A DNA stretch of 64,000 nucleotides from CAYVQZ01 sp964453435 (GTDB taxonomy: Bacteria > Abyssobacteria > SURF-5). A program made the translations under genes and the position numbers. Where the stretch lies: positions 1 through 64,000 of the forward strand of contig CAYVQZ010000008.1 of assembly GCA_964453435.1 (NCBI GenBank), read 5' to 3'. Below the pieces are notes generated by a model. It worked only from the letters and a program-made list of their open reading frames with translations. It ran no database searches and was not told the DNA's origin. Positions 34,500 to 44,325 of the stretch are shown here, one piece after another; position 1 is the stretch's first letter; each line of letters starts with the position of its first letter.

Positions 34500-35522
34500 A
34501 TGATATTCGACTCGATTGCGGGTCTTTTTTCGAATGATATGGGGATCGACCTGGGCACTGCGAACACCCTGGTGTACGTAAAGGGACAGGGTATCGTGCT
34601 CAGGGAGCCCTCCGTCGTTGCCATAAAACAGGGTGAGAATCGAGTGCTGGCGGTCGGCAGCGAAGCCAAACAAATGATCGGCCGCACACCGGGTGACATT
34701 GTGGCGATTCGTCCCATGAAGGACGGGGTGATAGCCGATTTCGAAGTAACCGAACAGATGTTGCGATACTTTATTCAGAAGGTACACAATCGCAAATCCC
34801 TGGTTCGCCCGCGCATGGTGATCGCCGTTCCATCCGGGATAACGGAGGTGGAGAAGCGGGCGGTGGAGGATTCGGCCTCTCAAGCGGGAGCGCGGAGCGT
34901 GGCCCTCATCGAGGAACCCATGGCCGCGGCGATCGGTTCAGGGTTGCCGGTTCAGGAGCCCGTAGGGAACATGATTGTCGACATTGGCGGTGGAACAACG
35001 GAGGTGGCCGTTATTTCGCTGGGCGGAATCGTCTTCAGCAAGACCGCTCGGATCGCCGGCGACGAGATGGACCAGGCCATTATCCAACACCTGAAGAAAA
35101 CGTACAATCTCATGATTGGCGAACGGACAGCGGAGGAAATAAAGATTGCGCTTGGTTCTGCCTTTCCGATGGACGAGGAGACCCACATGACGGTGAAGGG
35201 CCGCGACATGGTCGCCGGCCTGCCGAAACCGATCACGATCACATCGGAAGAAATACGGGAAGCATTGGCAGAGCCGATATCGACAATTTTGGAATCGGTC
35301 AAAATCACTCTCGAACGAACTCCGCCGGAACTGTCCGCCGATATCGTTGACCGGGGGATGATCCTTGCAGGCGGCGGCTCGCTTTTGCGGGGATTGGACA
35401 AGTTGATAGCCGAGGAGACCCAACTTCCGGTCAGAACTGCCGATGACCCCTTGACCGCAGTCGTCTTGGGGGCGGGGAAGTATCTGGACGGGATGCTCAT
35501 GAACCACAGAGTCTCGCACTAA
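34500..35522 (+). CDS. mreB: rod-shape-determining actin-like protein MreB
   Basis: 340 residues, standard length. The actin-fold nucleotide motifs are MGIDLGTANTLVYVKGQGIV, VDIGGGTTEVAVISLGG and LAGGGSLLRGLDKLI. MreB forms membrane-associated filaments that guide lateral wall synthesis. A strong ribosome binding site (GGGAGGAAG) precedes the ATG. It heads a compact shape operon with mreC, mreD, PBP2 and rodA, and has its own promoter and 5' hairpin. Confidence 0.98.
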   Translation: MIFDSIAGLFSNDMGIDLGTANTLVYVKGQGIVLREPSVVAIKQGENRVLAVGSEAKQMIGRTPGDIVAIRPMKDGVIADFEVTEQMLRYFIQKVHNRKSLVRPRMVIAVPSGITEVEKRAVEDSASQAGARSVALIEEPMAAAIGSGLPVQEPVGNMIVDIGGGTTEVAVISLGGIVFSKTARIAGDEMDQAIIQHLKKTYNLMIGERTAEEIKIALGSAFPMDEETHMTVKGRDMVAGLPKPITITSEEIREALAEPISTILESVKITLERTPPELSADIVDRGMILAGGGSLLRGLDKLIAEETQLPVRTADDPLTAVVLGAGKYLDGMLMNHRVSH

Positions 35523-35548
35523 AAATCGTCTGAAGAGGTGGCCAGCAG

Positions 35549-36427
35549 TTGTACCTCCCCGACTTCTTTTGGAAGTACAGACGCCCGATCGTACTCATCG
35601 TCCTCCTGTGCCTTTCTTGTCTGCTCATGATTGACAGCCTGCACCGAAGATGGGTTGCTCAACTGAGCAGCGAACTTGTGCTCGGATTCGCCTATCCCGC
35701 TCAAAAGGCGTCGCAGGGGATATATGATGGGGGGCGTAACGTGCTTTCCGTCATTCCCGACTTTTTCAGGTCACGGGCCCAGAATGTCGCATTGAAAAAA
35801 CGGGTCGGCGAACTGGAGCAGGAAATCGCCTCCCTGAGAGAACAGATGCTCGCAGAGCAGCGATTTCGGGCGCTGACGCTGTTCGGGGCACAAATCGAAG
35901 CTCCAAAGCTTGTTGCTCGCGTAATTGGAACAAATCCTACCGCATGGCTCGGAACAGTCATGCTGGATAAGGGCGCCTCTGCCGGTGTCAGGAAGGGCAT
36001 GCCCGCTGTTTCTTATTCCGGCCTGGCGGGACACGTCATCGAGGTTTACCACTACTCGAGCAAACTCCTGCTGCTCACCGATTCAAACTCGAGAGTCGGT
36101 GTTATAGTTCAACGAAGCCGCGCGCAGGGGGTTGTCCAGGGTGATGACGAGGGCGGCTGCGTGCTGAAATATTTGGAGCCTACGGCAGACATTGTCGAGG
36201 GCGACATCCTTGTCACGTCCGATAACAGCTATATTTATCCGAAGGGCCTTCTGGTGGGAACGGTCGGGGAGCTCCGGAAGAGACCCGGCAACCTGTTCCA
36301 ATGGGGTCGTGTCATCCCTGCAACCGATTTTCAAAAGCTTGAAGAGGTGGCAATCATATTGACCCCGCGGCAGCGGGCGCTTGCCGGGGGGGGACAGACA
36401 TCCGAATATGAAGAGAAGGAAGAATAA
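35549..36427 (+). CDS. mreC: cell-shape protein MreC
   Basis: 292 residues. One transmembrane helix (about 12-30), a periplasmic coiled coil (about 75-110) and the paired beta domains (GVRKGMPAVSYSGLAGHVIE and following) fit MreC. The start is TTG at 35549, preceded by GAAGAGGTGG. MreC links MreB with PBP2 in the elongasome. It overlaps mreD at its 3' end by 20 nt. Confidence 0.93.
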   Translation: MYLPDFFWKYRRPIVLIVLLCLSCLLMIDSLHRRWVAQLSSELVLGFAYPAQKASQGIYDGGRNVLSVIPDFFRSRAQNVALKKRVGELEQEIASLREQMLAEQRFRALTLFGAQIEAPKLVARVIGTNPTAWLGTVMLDKGASAGVRKGMPAVSYSGLAGHVIEVYHYSSKLLLLTDSNSRVGVIVQRSRAQGVVQGDDEGGCVLKYLEPTADIVEGDILVTSDNSYIYPKGLLVGTVGELRKRPGNLFQWGRVIPATDFQKLEEVAIILTPRQRALAGGGQTSEYEEKEE

Positions 36428-37019
36428 GCTTCGCACCGGCGCCGAACCAAGTATTTTTCGCAGACAGGAATATCTCATTCTATTCAGCTTGAAGGCGTTG
36501 CTGGGGGGGATAGCCCTCGCGATGTTTGAGTCGGTCTTTCTCAATGCGGTCGAGTTTGGCGGCGTACGGCCGGACCTCGCAGTCCTGGCGGCGGTCGTCG
36601 CGGCGAATCGCTCGAATTTCCGCCGGGCGATTCTGCTGGCGTTTATTCTTGGAATCACCCGCGACATCTTTTCCGGCGGGTTGATTGGGATGAATGCGTT
36701 CGCCCTGGTTCTTGTGACATATTCGCTCATTGTCGCGAAAGAATACTTCATTACCGACACCTGGCTGAGCCAGTTTTTTGTGACAACGATCGGCTGCCTG
36801 ATTTACGGAATCGCCTTTGTTCTGTTAAAACTGCTTTTCCGCTATGAGGTCGCCACTGTCTTTCAACTTGTTGCAACAATCGTGTGGACGTCACTCTACA
36901 CGTCGGTTTTGGCTCCGATTGCCTTCAAGATGGTGAGGGAAGCCCGATTTCCTTCGTATTTCCGCCTCAAACTTAGGTATGGCGCCAATGATGAAGCTCT
37001 ATCTGAGGAAAAGATATAG
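36408..37019 (+). CDS. mreD: cell-shape membrane protein MreD
   Basis: 203 residues with five or six hydrophobic helices; GGVRPDLAVLAAVVAANRSN and GITRDIFSGGLIGMNAFALV are MreD-like. I prefer the ATG at 36408 over the open frame's TTG at 36381, since it gives a short cytoplasmic basic N-terminus. It overlaps both mreC and the PBP2 gene (41 nt), which is unusually tight. Confidence 0.88.
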   Translation: MKRRKNKLRTGAEPSIFRRQEYLILFSLKALLGGIALAMFESVFLNAVEFGGVRPDLAVLAAVVAANRSNFRRAILLAFILGITRDIFSGGLIGMNAFALVLVTYSLIVAKEYFITDTWLSQFFVTTIGCLIYGIAFVLLKLLFRYEVATVFQLVATIVWTSLYTSVLAPIAFKMVREARFPSYFRLKLRYGANDEALSEEKI

Positions 37020-38937
37020 GGAAAGCATCAGGCTCAGCCGAAGGCTGCGCCTCTTGACCTTGATCATAGCTGCCGGGTTTGCTGTTTTCTCTCTGCGACT
37101 CGCCCACCTCCAATTGATTGCCGGAATGAAATTCAGGCACCTCTCAGACAAAAACCGAATCCGCCTGCTTCCATTGAAAGCGCCCCGAGGGCTGGTCTAT
37201 GATTGTCGGGGAAATCTCTTGATCGACAATCGGCCCTCTTTCACCGTCTCCATTATCCCGGCTGAAGCGTCCGACCCCCGAGAGACTATCGATAAATTGA
37301 GCGCGTTTCTCGAGTTCAACCGGGAAATCGCATTGGAACAGCTTCAAGAATTCAAATACGCGCCTTATAAACAAATCGTTCTGGCACGGGATGTCTCCGT
37401 GGAACACGCGGCGCCCATCGAGGAGTGTTCGCTTGAATTACCGGGAATAGTCATTACTGCAGAGCCGTGCAGGCGGTTCCCCCTGGGCGAATGCGCGGCT
37501 CACGTGCTGGGGTACCTGGGGCAGATAAGCATGTCCGAGTTGGAACGAATGTCGGAAGACGGCTACCGACTCGGCGACGAAATCGGCAAAGCGGGAGTTG
37601 AACTGATTGCGGAAAAATGGCTGCGGGGCGCAGATGGCGGCATGCAGGTTCAAGTGTATGCGGACGGCCGGCCCCAACTGGAGTTGGACCATCGGGGGAA
37701 CCCTCGTGTGCGGATCGATACGGCTGGCCGGACGCTCGTAACGCTTGTGAAAAGGCCACCGGAGCCCGGCAAAATCGTTCGGCTGACTGTCGACTCCCAA
37801 ATCCAGCAAATAGCTGAGCAGGAGATGGGCGAATACCACGGGTGCGTTATCGTAATGGACGCAGACACCGGGGCCATCCGGGCAATGGTCAGCAGACCCT
37901 CGTTTGATCCCAACATCTTCGTGTCGTTCGGAACGGGCGAGGAGAGACTGGAGATACTGAATGACCCGCTGCATCCGCTGCTGAATCGAGCGTTGCAGGC
38001 GTATTCCCCGGGTTCCACATTCAAGGTCGTCATGGCGTATGCCGCGCTTCACGAGGGCGTAATTACGCCCGAGACCCATATTACCTGCGGCGGCTCATTC
38101 CGGCTCGGGCGAAGGTTTCGCTGTTGGAAAGACACCGGCCACGGGCGCATAAACATTGTCCAGGCCCTCGCCTACTCGTGTGACGTATTTTTCTACAACC
38201 TGGGAGTGGAACTGGGAATCGAGCGTATAGCGAAATACGCCAGGCTGTTCGGGCTGGGCGAACCAACCAGGATCGACCTTCCCGGAGAAATGCGAGGGCT
38301 CGTTCCCAGTCCCGAATGGAAACAGAAAGCTTTCAGGAATCCTTCCGATAAACGGTGGTATGACGGCGAGACGGTGAATGCGTCTATCGGACAGGGGTAC
38401 ACTCTTGCCACCCCATTGCAGATGGCGCGCGTCATGGCCACAGTTGTGAATGGAGGGAGATTGGTCAGGCCCTATGTCATCGACTCAATTGAAACCCCCG
38501 GCAACAGAGACGTGCTTATTAAAAAATATCCGCTGACGGAATCCGCACTCGATGACCACCCGACGATGCAGATTATCCGAGAAGGGCTCGCCCAGGCCGT
38601 CACTTCCCGAAAGCCGTTTTACGGAACGGCATGGCGGGCGGCCAATAAGGAAACCCCATTGATCGGAAAGACCGGCACGGCACAGGTAGTGGGATTCACG
38701 GAACGAGCCGACACGAAGGAAAAGCTCGAGTTGATTCCCTATGAGCACCGGGACCACTCGTGGTTCCTCGCCGCAATCGAGAAGTCAGGGAAACCACTTG
38801 TTATCGTCGTGTTTTGCGAGCATGGCGGACACGCGTCGGAAAGCGCCGTCGTCATTGCTTCCGGGATCGCGCAACGCATATCCAAACTGGACGTGTTGAT
38901 GGTGGAGAGGACGGACCGAGAGGGTTCGAACACATGA
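36979..38937 (+). CDS. mrdA: penicillin-binding protein 2 (transpeptidase of the elongasome)
   Basis: 652 residues. One N-terminal transmembrane segment (about 23-43), a PBP dimerisation/pedestal region (PRGLVYDCRGNLLIDNRPSF) and a transpeptidase domain with SxxK serine in SPGSTFK, SxN-equivalent YSCDVFFYN and KTG box GKTGTAQ. PBP2 crosslinks lateral-wall peptidoglycan with the RodA polymerase encoded next. An alternative start four codons in (MKLYLRK) is possible. The stop overlaps the rodA start as ATGA. Confidence 0.95.
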   Translation: MAPMMKLYLRKRYRESIRLSRRLRLLTLIIAAGFAVFSLRLAHLQLIAGMKFRHLSDKNRIRLLPLKAPRGLVYDCRGNLLIDNRPSFTVSIIPAEASDPRETIDKLSAFLEFNREIALEQLQEFKYAPYKQIVLARDVSVEHAAPIEECSLELPGIVITAEPCRRFPLGECAAHVLGYLGQISMSELERMSEDGYRLGDEIGKAGVELIAEKWLRGADGGMQVQVYADGRPQLELDHRGNPRVRIDTAGRTLVTLVKRPPEPGKIVRLTVDSQIQQIAEQEMGEYHGCVIVMDADTGAIRAMVSRPSFDPNIFVSFGTGEERLEILNDPLHPLLNRALQAYSPGSTFKVVMAYAALHEGVITPETHITCGGSFRLGRRFRCWKDTGHGRINIVQALAYSCDVFFYNLGVELGIERIAKYARLFGLGEPTRIDLPGEMRGLVPSPEWKQKAFRNPSDKRWYDGETVNASIGQGYTLATPLQMARVMATVVNGGRLVRPYVIDSIETPGNRDVLIKKYPLTESALDDHPTMQIIREGLAQAVTSRKPFYGTAWRAANKETPLIGKTGTAQVVGFTERADTKEKLELIPYEHRDHSWFLAAIEKSGKPLVIVVFCEHGGHASESAVVIASGIAQRISKLDVLMVERTDREGSNT

Positions 38938-40037
38938 GAGTCTACAAACAAGTCGTTCGCGGATTCGATTACGTGACCCTTTTCTGCGCGTTTCTTCTCA
39001 TTGCCATCGGGCTCGTCACAATTTTCACGTCCGCATATAAAGCGGGTCTCGGCGAGGTGAAGCCGTATTTCTCGCGCCAACTCATGTGGGCGCTCCTGGG
39101 GTTGGCCGTCATGTCGGCGGCAATCCTGGTGGATTACCGCTTCATGTCCATATTCGCATACCTCTTCTACAGTGCGATGCTCGTCTTCCTCGTGGTCCTC
39201 TTGCTGAAAGGAAAAGAAATACAGGGGGCGCAACGGTGGCTGCGCGTTTTCGGAGTCGGATTGCAGCCTTCGGAATTTGTGAAAGTCGCCGTACTCTTTG
39301 CGCTGGCTCGCTACCTCGACGAGGTGCGAGAGAAAATCCGAGAACCGAAGTATTTGCTGGGAGCTATCGCGATTGCCGCCGTCCCGACAACGCTGATTCT
39401 GCTGCAGCCGGACCTTGGCACGGCGCTCGTGCTGGTTGTCCTGCTGGGAGGGATGCTTTTCATAGCGAACGCCGAGCCGCGCCATCTTGCCGCGCTCGGA
39501 GCTTGCGGTATAGCGATGGTTCCGGTTTTCTGGGGCTTTCTGAAGGAGTATCAGAAACTTCGGCTGCTCTCCTTTGTCAACCCAAATCTCGACCCATTGG
39601 GTTCAAGCTATCAGGTGATTCAATCGAAAATAGCAATCGGAGCCGGGGGTTTCACAGGGAAAGGCTGGCTGGCGGGAACGCAGAGCCAACTGAATTTTCT
39701 CCCGGAACAGCACACCGATTTTATCTTTTCCGTTTTCGCGGAGCAGTGGGGCTTTCTTGGTTCCTGTGTCGTCATTGGGTTGTATGTCGTCTTGCTTTTC
39801 CAGGCGATTAAGATAGCCGCATCCGCAAGGGATTTTCTGGGCAGCATGCTGGCGGTTGGAGTCGTTCTCATCATTTACTTTCAAGTGCTCGTGAACCTTC
39901 TGATGACAGTGGGATTCATGCCGGTCACGGGGATTCCCCTCCCACTCATGAGTTACGGGGGTTCGAACTTGCTTGCAATGATGGCCTGCATCGGCCTGCT
40001 CCTCGGAATCAACATGCGATCACATATCTTCGGATGA
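38934..40037 (+). CDS. rodA: peptidoglycan glycosyltransferase RodA (SEDS family)
   Basis: 367 residues, about ten membrane helices. SEDS marks are GAQRWLRVFGVGLQPSEFVK, LLQPDLGTALVL, YQVIQSKIAIGAGGFTGKGW and the end block GIPLPLMSYGGSNLLA. I set the start at ATG 38934 because it overlaps the PBP2 stop as ATGA; the frame is open further upstream inside PBP2. It polymerises glycan strands with PBP2. Confidence 0.95.
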   Translation: MRVYKQVVRGFDYVTLFCAFLLIAIGLVTIFTSAYKAGLGEVKPYFSRQLMWALLGLAVMSAAILVDYRFMSIFAYLFYSAMLVFLVVLLLKGKEIQGAQRWLRVFGVGLQPSEFVKVAVLFALARYLDEVREKIREPKYLLGAIAIAAVPTTLILLQPDLGTALVLVVLLGGMLFIANAEPRHLAALGACGIAMVPVFWGFLKEYQKLRLLSFVNPNLDPLGSSYQVIQSKIAIGAGGFTGKGWLAGTQSQLNFLPEQHTDFIFSVFAEQWGFLGSCVVIGLYVVLLFQAIKIAASARDFLGSMLAVGVVLIIYFQVLVNLLMTVGFMPVTGIPLPLMSYGGSNLLAMMACIGLLLGINMRSHIFG

Positions 40038-41848
40038 TTCATTTAATTGAAGAGTTTCTTCCTCTCGTCTCGAAACCCGCACGATACACCGGTGGAGAGG
40101 TAAACACCACAGCAAAGGACCATGCAAGCGCGAGGGTGCGGGTGGCGCTGGCGTTTCCCGACCTCTATGAGATCGGCATGTCGCATCTCGGTTTGAAGAT
40201 TCTTTACCACATCGTCAACTCCGAGCGGTCTTTCATCGCCGAGCGGACATACGCACCCTGGGTCGACATGGAAACGACAATGCGCGAGCGAGGCATACCC
40301 CTGTACGCCCTCGAATCGTTCCGCCCCGTCAAGGAATTTGATATCGTCGGCTTTTCCCTTCAATACGAAATGAACTATACCAACGTCATCAACATGCTCG
40401 ACCTGGCCGGTATTCCTGTTTTCAGGGAAGAACGAGACGAGCGCGACCCTCTGGTTATAGCCGGCGGCCCGTGCGCGCTGAACCCGGAGCCTATGGCTGA
40501 CTTTATTGACGCCTTCGCTATCGGGGAAGCCGAAGAGGCCATTGTGAAGCTTTTGAGGTCCTTTGACGAAGTTCGTATGGGAGGAGGAACAAAAAAGGAT
40601 ATCCTGAATTCATGGGCGCAAATAGAGGGAATCTATGTCCCGTCGCTCTATGAGGCAAGGCGACAAAACGGAACGTTCCGCGGCATCATTGCAAAACCAC
40701 CCGCGCCGGATACCGTGAAGCGGGTGTGGGTGGACAATCTCGATGCCACTCCGTTTTCGACAGCTCCCCCGATATCGTTCATCGAGGCCGTTCACGACCG
40801 ACTGGTCATCGAAATTATGAGAGGGTGCTCGCGAGGATGCCGGTTCTGCCATGCGGGAATGACGTACCGACCGGTGCGAGAACGGAGCGTGGAAACCATT
40901 TGCCGACTCGTGCACGAAGGTCTCGCAAACACGGGATATGACGCGGTCACTCTGGCATCGTTGAGTTCCACTGATTACAGCGACATTGAGAACCTCGTTG
41001 CTCGGCTGACCCGTGAACTGTCCGAGCGAAAGATTTCTATCTCACTGCCCTCTCTCCGGCTCGACAGCTTCTCCATCGGGATCGCCGAGAGAATCCAGGA
41101 AATCCGAAAAAGCGGTTTCACATTTGCGCCTGAGGCCGCCACCGACCGGCTGCGACGCGTGATCAACAAGGATTACACCGAACAAGAAATGTTCCGCTCA
41201 CTCGAGAACGCTCTCGTGGCCGGCTGGGATGTGTTCAAGCTGTACTTCATGGTCGGCCTTCCGACCGAAACCGATCACGATATCTTGTCGATTGCAGCGC
41301 TGATAAAACAGATCAGGTCACTGGGGCGAAGGTTGCGAGGCAACCGGTTTCGGACAAACGTCAGCTTGTCGGCCTTCGTGCCGAAGCCCCACACACCGTT
41401 CCAATGGGAAAGCGTTCTCAATGAGGAGGCGCTGAATGCGAGATATTCGGCCATCACCTCGGAGGTGCGCCACAAAGACGTGAAAATCAACTGGCGCGAG
41501 CCGTTTCTCTGCCTCCTCGAAGCCCTTCTCTCCAGAGGCGACAGAGCAATGGGTAAGATCATTTACCGGGCCTGGAAACGGGGCGCAAAATTCGATGGCT
41601 GGTCGTCCGAGCTGAATACGGATGCCTGGACAGCCGCAATGTCCGAATGCGGGGTCGCCTTTTCGCGAGTTACTGACTTCCCCTGCGGCCCCGATGACGC
41701 CCTTCCCTGGGACCATATACAAAGCGGTGTAACGAAGCTGTTCCTCAGAAGAGAGTTGAAGCGTTCATTGACGGCCGAATTCACGGCGGATTGCAGAGAG
41801 AAGTGCATGGGGTGCGGAGTTTGCGGTCATGTGGACCTATCGACTTAA
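40034..41848 (+). CDS. radical SAM protein of the TIGR03960 type
   Basis: 604 residues. An N-terminal cobalamin-binding-like region (VALAFPDLYEIGMSHLGLKI) is followed by the radical SAM core with the cluster motif CSRGCRFC at about 270 (MRGCSRGCRFCHAGM), and a C-terminal Cys-rich tail CREKCMGCGVCGHVD. Proteins of this type occur next to a DUF2344 partner, as here, and their reaction is not established to my knowledge. The ATG overlaps the rodA stop (ATGA) and the 3' end overlaps the DUF2344 gene by 20 nt, so it is translationally coupled on both sides. Confidence 0.9.
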   Translation: MIHLIEEFLPLVSKPARYTGGEVNTTAKDHASARVRVALAFPDLYEIGMSHLGLKILYHIVNSERSFIAERTYAPWVDMETTMRERGIPLYALESFRPVKEFDIVGFSLQYEMNYTNVINMLDLAGIPVFREERDERDPLVIAGGPCALNPEPMADFIDAFAIGEAEEAIVKLLRSFDEVRMGGGTKKDILNSWAQIEGIYVPSLYEARRQNGTFRGIIAKPPAPDTVKRVWVDNLDATPFSTAPPISFIEAVHDRLVIEIMRGCSRGCRFCHAGMTYRPVRERSVETICRLVHEGLANTGYDAVTLASLSSTDYSDIENLVARLTRELSERKISISLPSLRLDSFSIGIAERIQEIRKSGFTFAPEAATDRLRRVINKDYTEQEMFRSLENALVAGWDVFKLYFMVGLPTETDHDILSIAALIKQIRSLGRRLRGNRFRTNVSLSAFVPKPHTPFQWESVLNEEALNARYSAITSEVRHKDVKINWREPFLCLLEALLSRGDRAMGKIIYRAWKRGAKFDGWSSELNTDAWTAAMSECGVAFSRVTDFPCGPDDALPWDHIQSGVTKLFLRRELKRSLTAEFTADCREKCMGCGVCGHVDLST

Positions 41849-42500
41849 GTATGCGAAGCGAGGACGAATCCGGTTCATCTCGCATCTTGACGTCATGAGA
41901 GCTCTTGTGCGCGCCATGAATCGGGCCGAGGTCCCAATCGCCTATAGCAAAGGATTCAATCCGCGGCCGCGGATGACCATGGGGCCTGCGCTGCCGCTCG
42001 GTTATGAGAGCAATTGCGAACTTGCGGACATCTATCTGGGGCGTATGATGTCGCCCCACTCGCTCCATGAACGACTACGGCCGGCAATGCCCGAAGGCCT
42101 GGATTTGCTCGATACCGAATGGACGCTACAATCCTCGGCCCCTTTATCTCGCGCAACCTCAGCCTGTTATATGATACAATTATCGGGAAGAGACTTTGAA
42201 AATAAGGCTGATCGACTCCTGTCGGAGTTCCTTGCAAACGAATCGGTTGCGGTGGAGCGTGTACGCAAAAACGAAACGAAGCGTATCGACGCCAAACAAA
42301 TTATTCGAGATGCGGCAATCGAGAGGGACGAACATTCAACGTGGCTGCGGATTGAGTTATTTCTCGGCAACGAGAGAACTTGCAGCCCTTCGGAAGCCGT
42401 TGCGGCAATTTTTAAAATACCGCTCCAGCAGGCGAAATGCATGCGCACCATCCGAACGAATATCCGTTTCGACGGTCACTCACAGAAAGTGAAAAGATAA
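41829..42500 (+). CDS. radical SAM-linked DUF2344 protein (TIGR03936 type)
   Basis: 223 residues. The N-terminal part YAKRGRIRFISHLDVMRALV and AYSKGFNPRPRMTMGPALPL is characteristic of DUF2344. It is usually found fused to or next to the TIGR03960 radical SAM protein, as here. The stop TAA shares its last A with the RNase G start. Function unknown; an RNA- or ribosome-related role is suggested only by the neighbour. Confidence 0.9.
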   Translation: MWTYRLKYAKRGRIRFISHLDVMRALVRAMNRAEVPIAYSKGFNPRPRMTMGPALPLGYESNCELADIYLGRMMSPHSLHERLRPAMPEGLDLLDTEWTLQSSAPLSRATSACYMIQLSGRDFENKADRLLSEFLANESVAVERVRKNETKRIDAKQIIRDAAIERDEHSTWLRIELFLGNERTCSPSEAVAAIFKIPLQQAKCMRTIRTNIRFDGHSQKVKR

Positions 42501-44086
42501 TGCGCAAATCCAAGAGGAAGCAACCGAAAAGAAAGGGCAAAGCCTCGACCGAGCTTCGCCGGGAGTTGTTGGCCAGCGTCGATTCCCGAGAAGCCAGGGT
42601 GGGCTTGCTCGAGAACGGAGAACTGACCGAGCTTTTCATCGAGCGGGCCTCCGAGCGGCGGCTGGTCGGCAATATTTACAAAGGCAGGGTGAAGAGTGTT
42701 GTGCCGGGCATCGAAGCGGCATTCGTCGATGTCGGGCAAGAGAAGAACGGGTTCCTCTACGTGTCCGACGTAACCGACACCTTCGACGAATACGATGAGG
42801 AAATCGACGAAGAAATGGATGAAGAGGAATTCCGGCCGCGCTCCAGGCGCAGGCGCAAAATGAGAATCGAGGACATGCTCAAGCGCGGTCAGGAGATCAT
42901 GGTTCAGGTGGCAAAAGAGCCGATGGGCCAAAAAGGAATGCGATTGACCAATTACATTTCGCTGCCGGGCCGATATCTTGTCCTGATGCCTACCGTCAAT
43001 CATCTCGGCATATCGCGGAAAATCGAAAACGAAAAAGAGCGCGAACGACTTCGCAAAATCGCCCAGAAAGTGCGCCCGAAAGGACTCGGCTTGATTGTGC
43101 GAACCGTGGGCGAGGGCATCGGAAACGAGGAACTCGAGGCCGATGTCAAATACTTGAGGGGGCTCTGGCAAAAAATAATTCGCCGGATGGACAGCATGAC
43201 CGCTCCGTCGTTGCTCCACAGAGACCTCGGGCAGGTCGCCCGCGTGGTCCGGGACGTCTTCAGCGATGAAATCGACCGGTTCATCATCGACTCGAAACGC
43301 GAATACGACTCCGTTTTGAATCTTTTGGAGAATCTCGCGCCGCAGTTGAAGGACCGTGTCGAACTCTACCGAGGTCGAACGGCGCTTTTCGAGAAGTACG
43401 ACATCGAAAGCCAGATCGAAAAAGCCCTCAAGAAGAAGGTTTGGCTTCCCAGTGGCGGCTATATCGTGATTGACCAGGCCGAAGCCTTGACAACGATCGA
43501 CGTGAACACCGGCAAATTCACCGGCAAGCAGAAACTTGAAGACACGGTGTTCAAAACCAATATGGAGGCGGCCCGAGAGGTTGCCAGACAAATAAGGCTG
43601 CGAGACATCGGCGGAATCATTCTTGTCGACTTCATTGACATGGAGAAGGCTGCGAACAGGCAAAAGCTTTTGAAGGAATTCGAAGGCGCATTCAAATCGG
43701 ACCGCTCGAAAACCTATGTGCTCGGCATGACGGAGCTCGGTCTTATCCAGATGACCAGAAAGCGGGTGAAACTGAGCCTTACCCCTTCGCTCTGCGAGCC
43801 TTGCCCCTACTGTGAAGGCACCGGCTGGGTGAAATCGGTCACGACAACGGTGATCCAGTCGCTCAGACAACTGGAAAAGCAGTGCAAAGAAAATGACCAC
43901 AAGGCGGTCACGCTGACCGCACACAAAGACGTGATCGAACTGATACGAAATAACGAGACCAAGACAATCGCGGACCTCGAAAAGCGATATGGGCGAAAAA
44001 TCACCCTGAACGTATCAGCCGACTGTCACCTCGAATTCTTTTCTATCACGGAAACGAGGTCGGGAGAAATACTGGATTACGCGTAG
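42500..44086 (+). CDS. rng: ribonuclease G (RNase E/G family)
   Basis: 528 residues. An S1 RNA-binding domain (about 35-130, with an acidic insert EYDEEIDEEMDEEEF) precedes the catalytic RNase E/G domain, with metal-binding aspartates in TTIDVNTGKFTGK and LVDFIDM. The Zn-link motif CEPCPYCEGTG follows. RNase G matures rRNA 5' ends and degrades mRNA. It lacks the long C-terminal scaffold of RNase E. The start at 42500 overlaps the preceding stop. It is the last gene of the shape cluster. Confidence 0.94.
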   Translation: MRKSKRKQPKRKGKASTELRRELLASVDSREARVGLLENGELTELFIERASERRLVGNIYKGRVKSVVPGIEAAFVDVGQEKNGFLYVSDVTDTFDEYDEEIDEEMDEEEFRPRSRRRRKMRIEDMLKRGQEIMVQVAKEPMGQKGMRLTNYISLPGRYLVLMPTVNHLGISRKIENEKERERLRKIAQKVRPKGLGLIVRTVGEGIGNEELEADVKYLRGLWQKIIRRMDSMTAPSLLHRDLGQVARVVRDVFSDEIDRFIIDSKREYDSVLNLLENLAPQLKDRVELYRGRTALFEKYDIESQIEKALKKKVWLPSGGYIVIDQAEALTTIDVNTGKFTGKQKLEDTVFKTNMEAAREVARQIRLRDIGGIILVDFIDMEKAANRQKLLKEFEGAFKSDRSKTYVLGMTELGLIQMTRKRVKLSLTPSLCEPCPYCEGTGWVKSVTTTVIQSLRQLEKQCKENDHKAVTLTAHKDVIELIRNNETKTIADLEKRYGRKITLNVSADCHLEFFSITETRSGEILDYA

Positions 44087-44325
44087 TCGGGCGCTTTGTT
44101 CGGAAGGCGCCCCAATTCGAGATACCGCCTCCCGGCTGCGCGATTATGCGGTTCTGAAGAACCACCGGTTGTGGAATCCTCTCCCCGGGATCGGAGTCTT
44201 GAAAAAAGGCTGAAGGAAGACGGGCGGTTACGTTCGCCGGTTTTGGGCAAGGCTCCGGGACGGCAGCCCTTGCGCGCCGGACAGTCCGGGAAAAACGCAA
44301 TCCAAATCGATTTCGAGGTTGAAAA

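Noticed and set aside
34241..34717. N-terminal extension of the chorismate-utilising enzyme
   Set aside because: The frame stays open but overlaps mreB and two promoters, and its sequence is not protein-like. ATG 34240 is preferred.
42476..43924. 482-codon minus-strand frame over RNase G
   Set aside because: Antisense shadow; RNase G motifs are on the plus strand.
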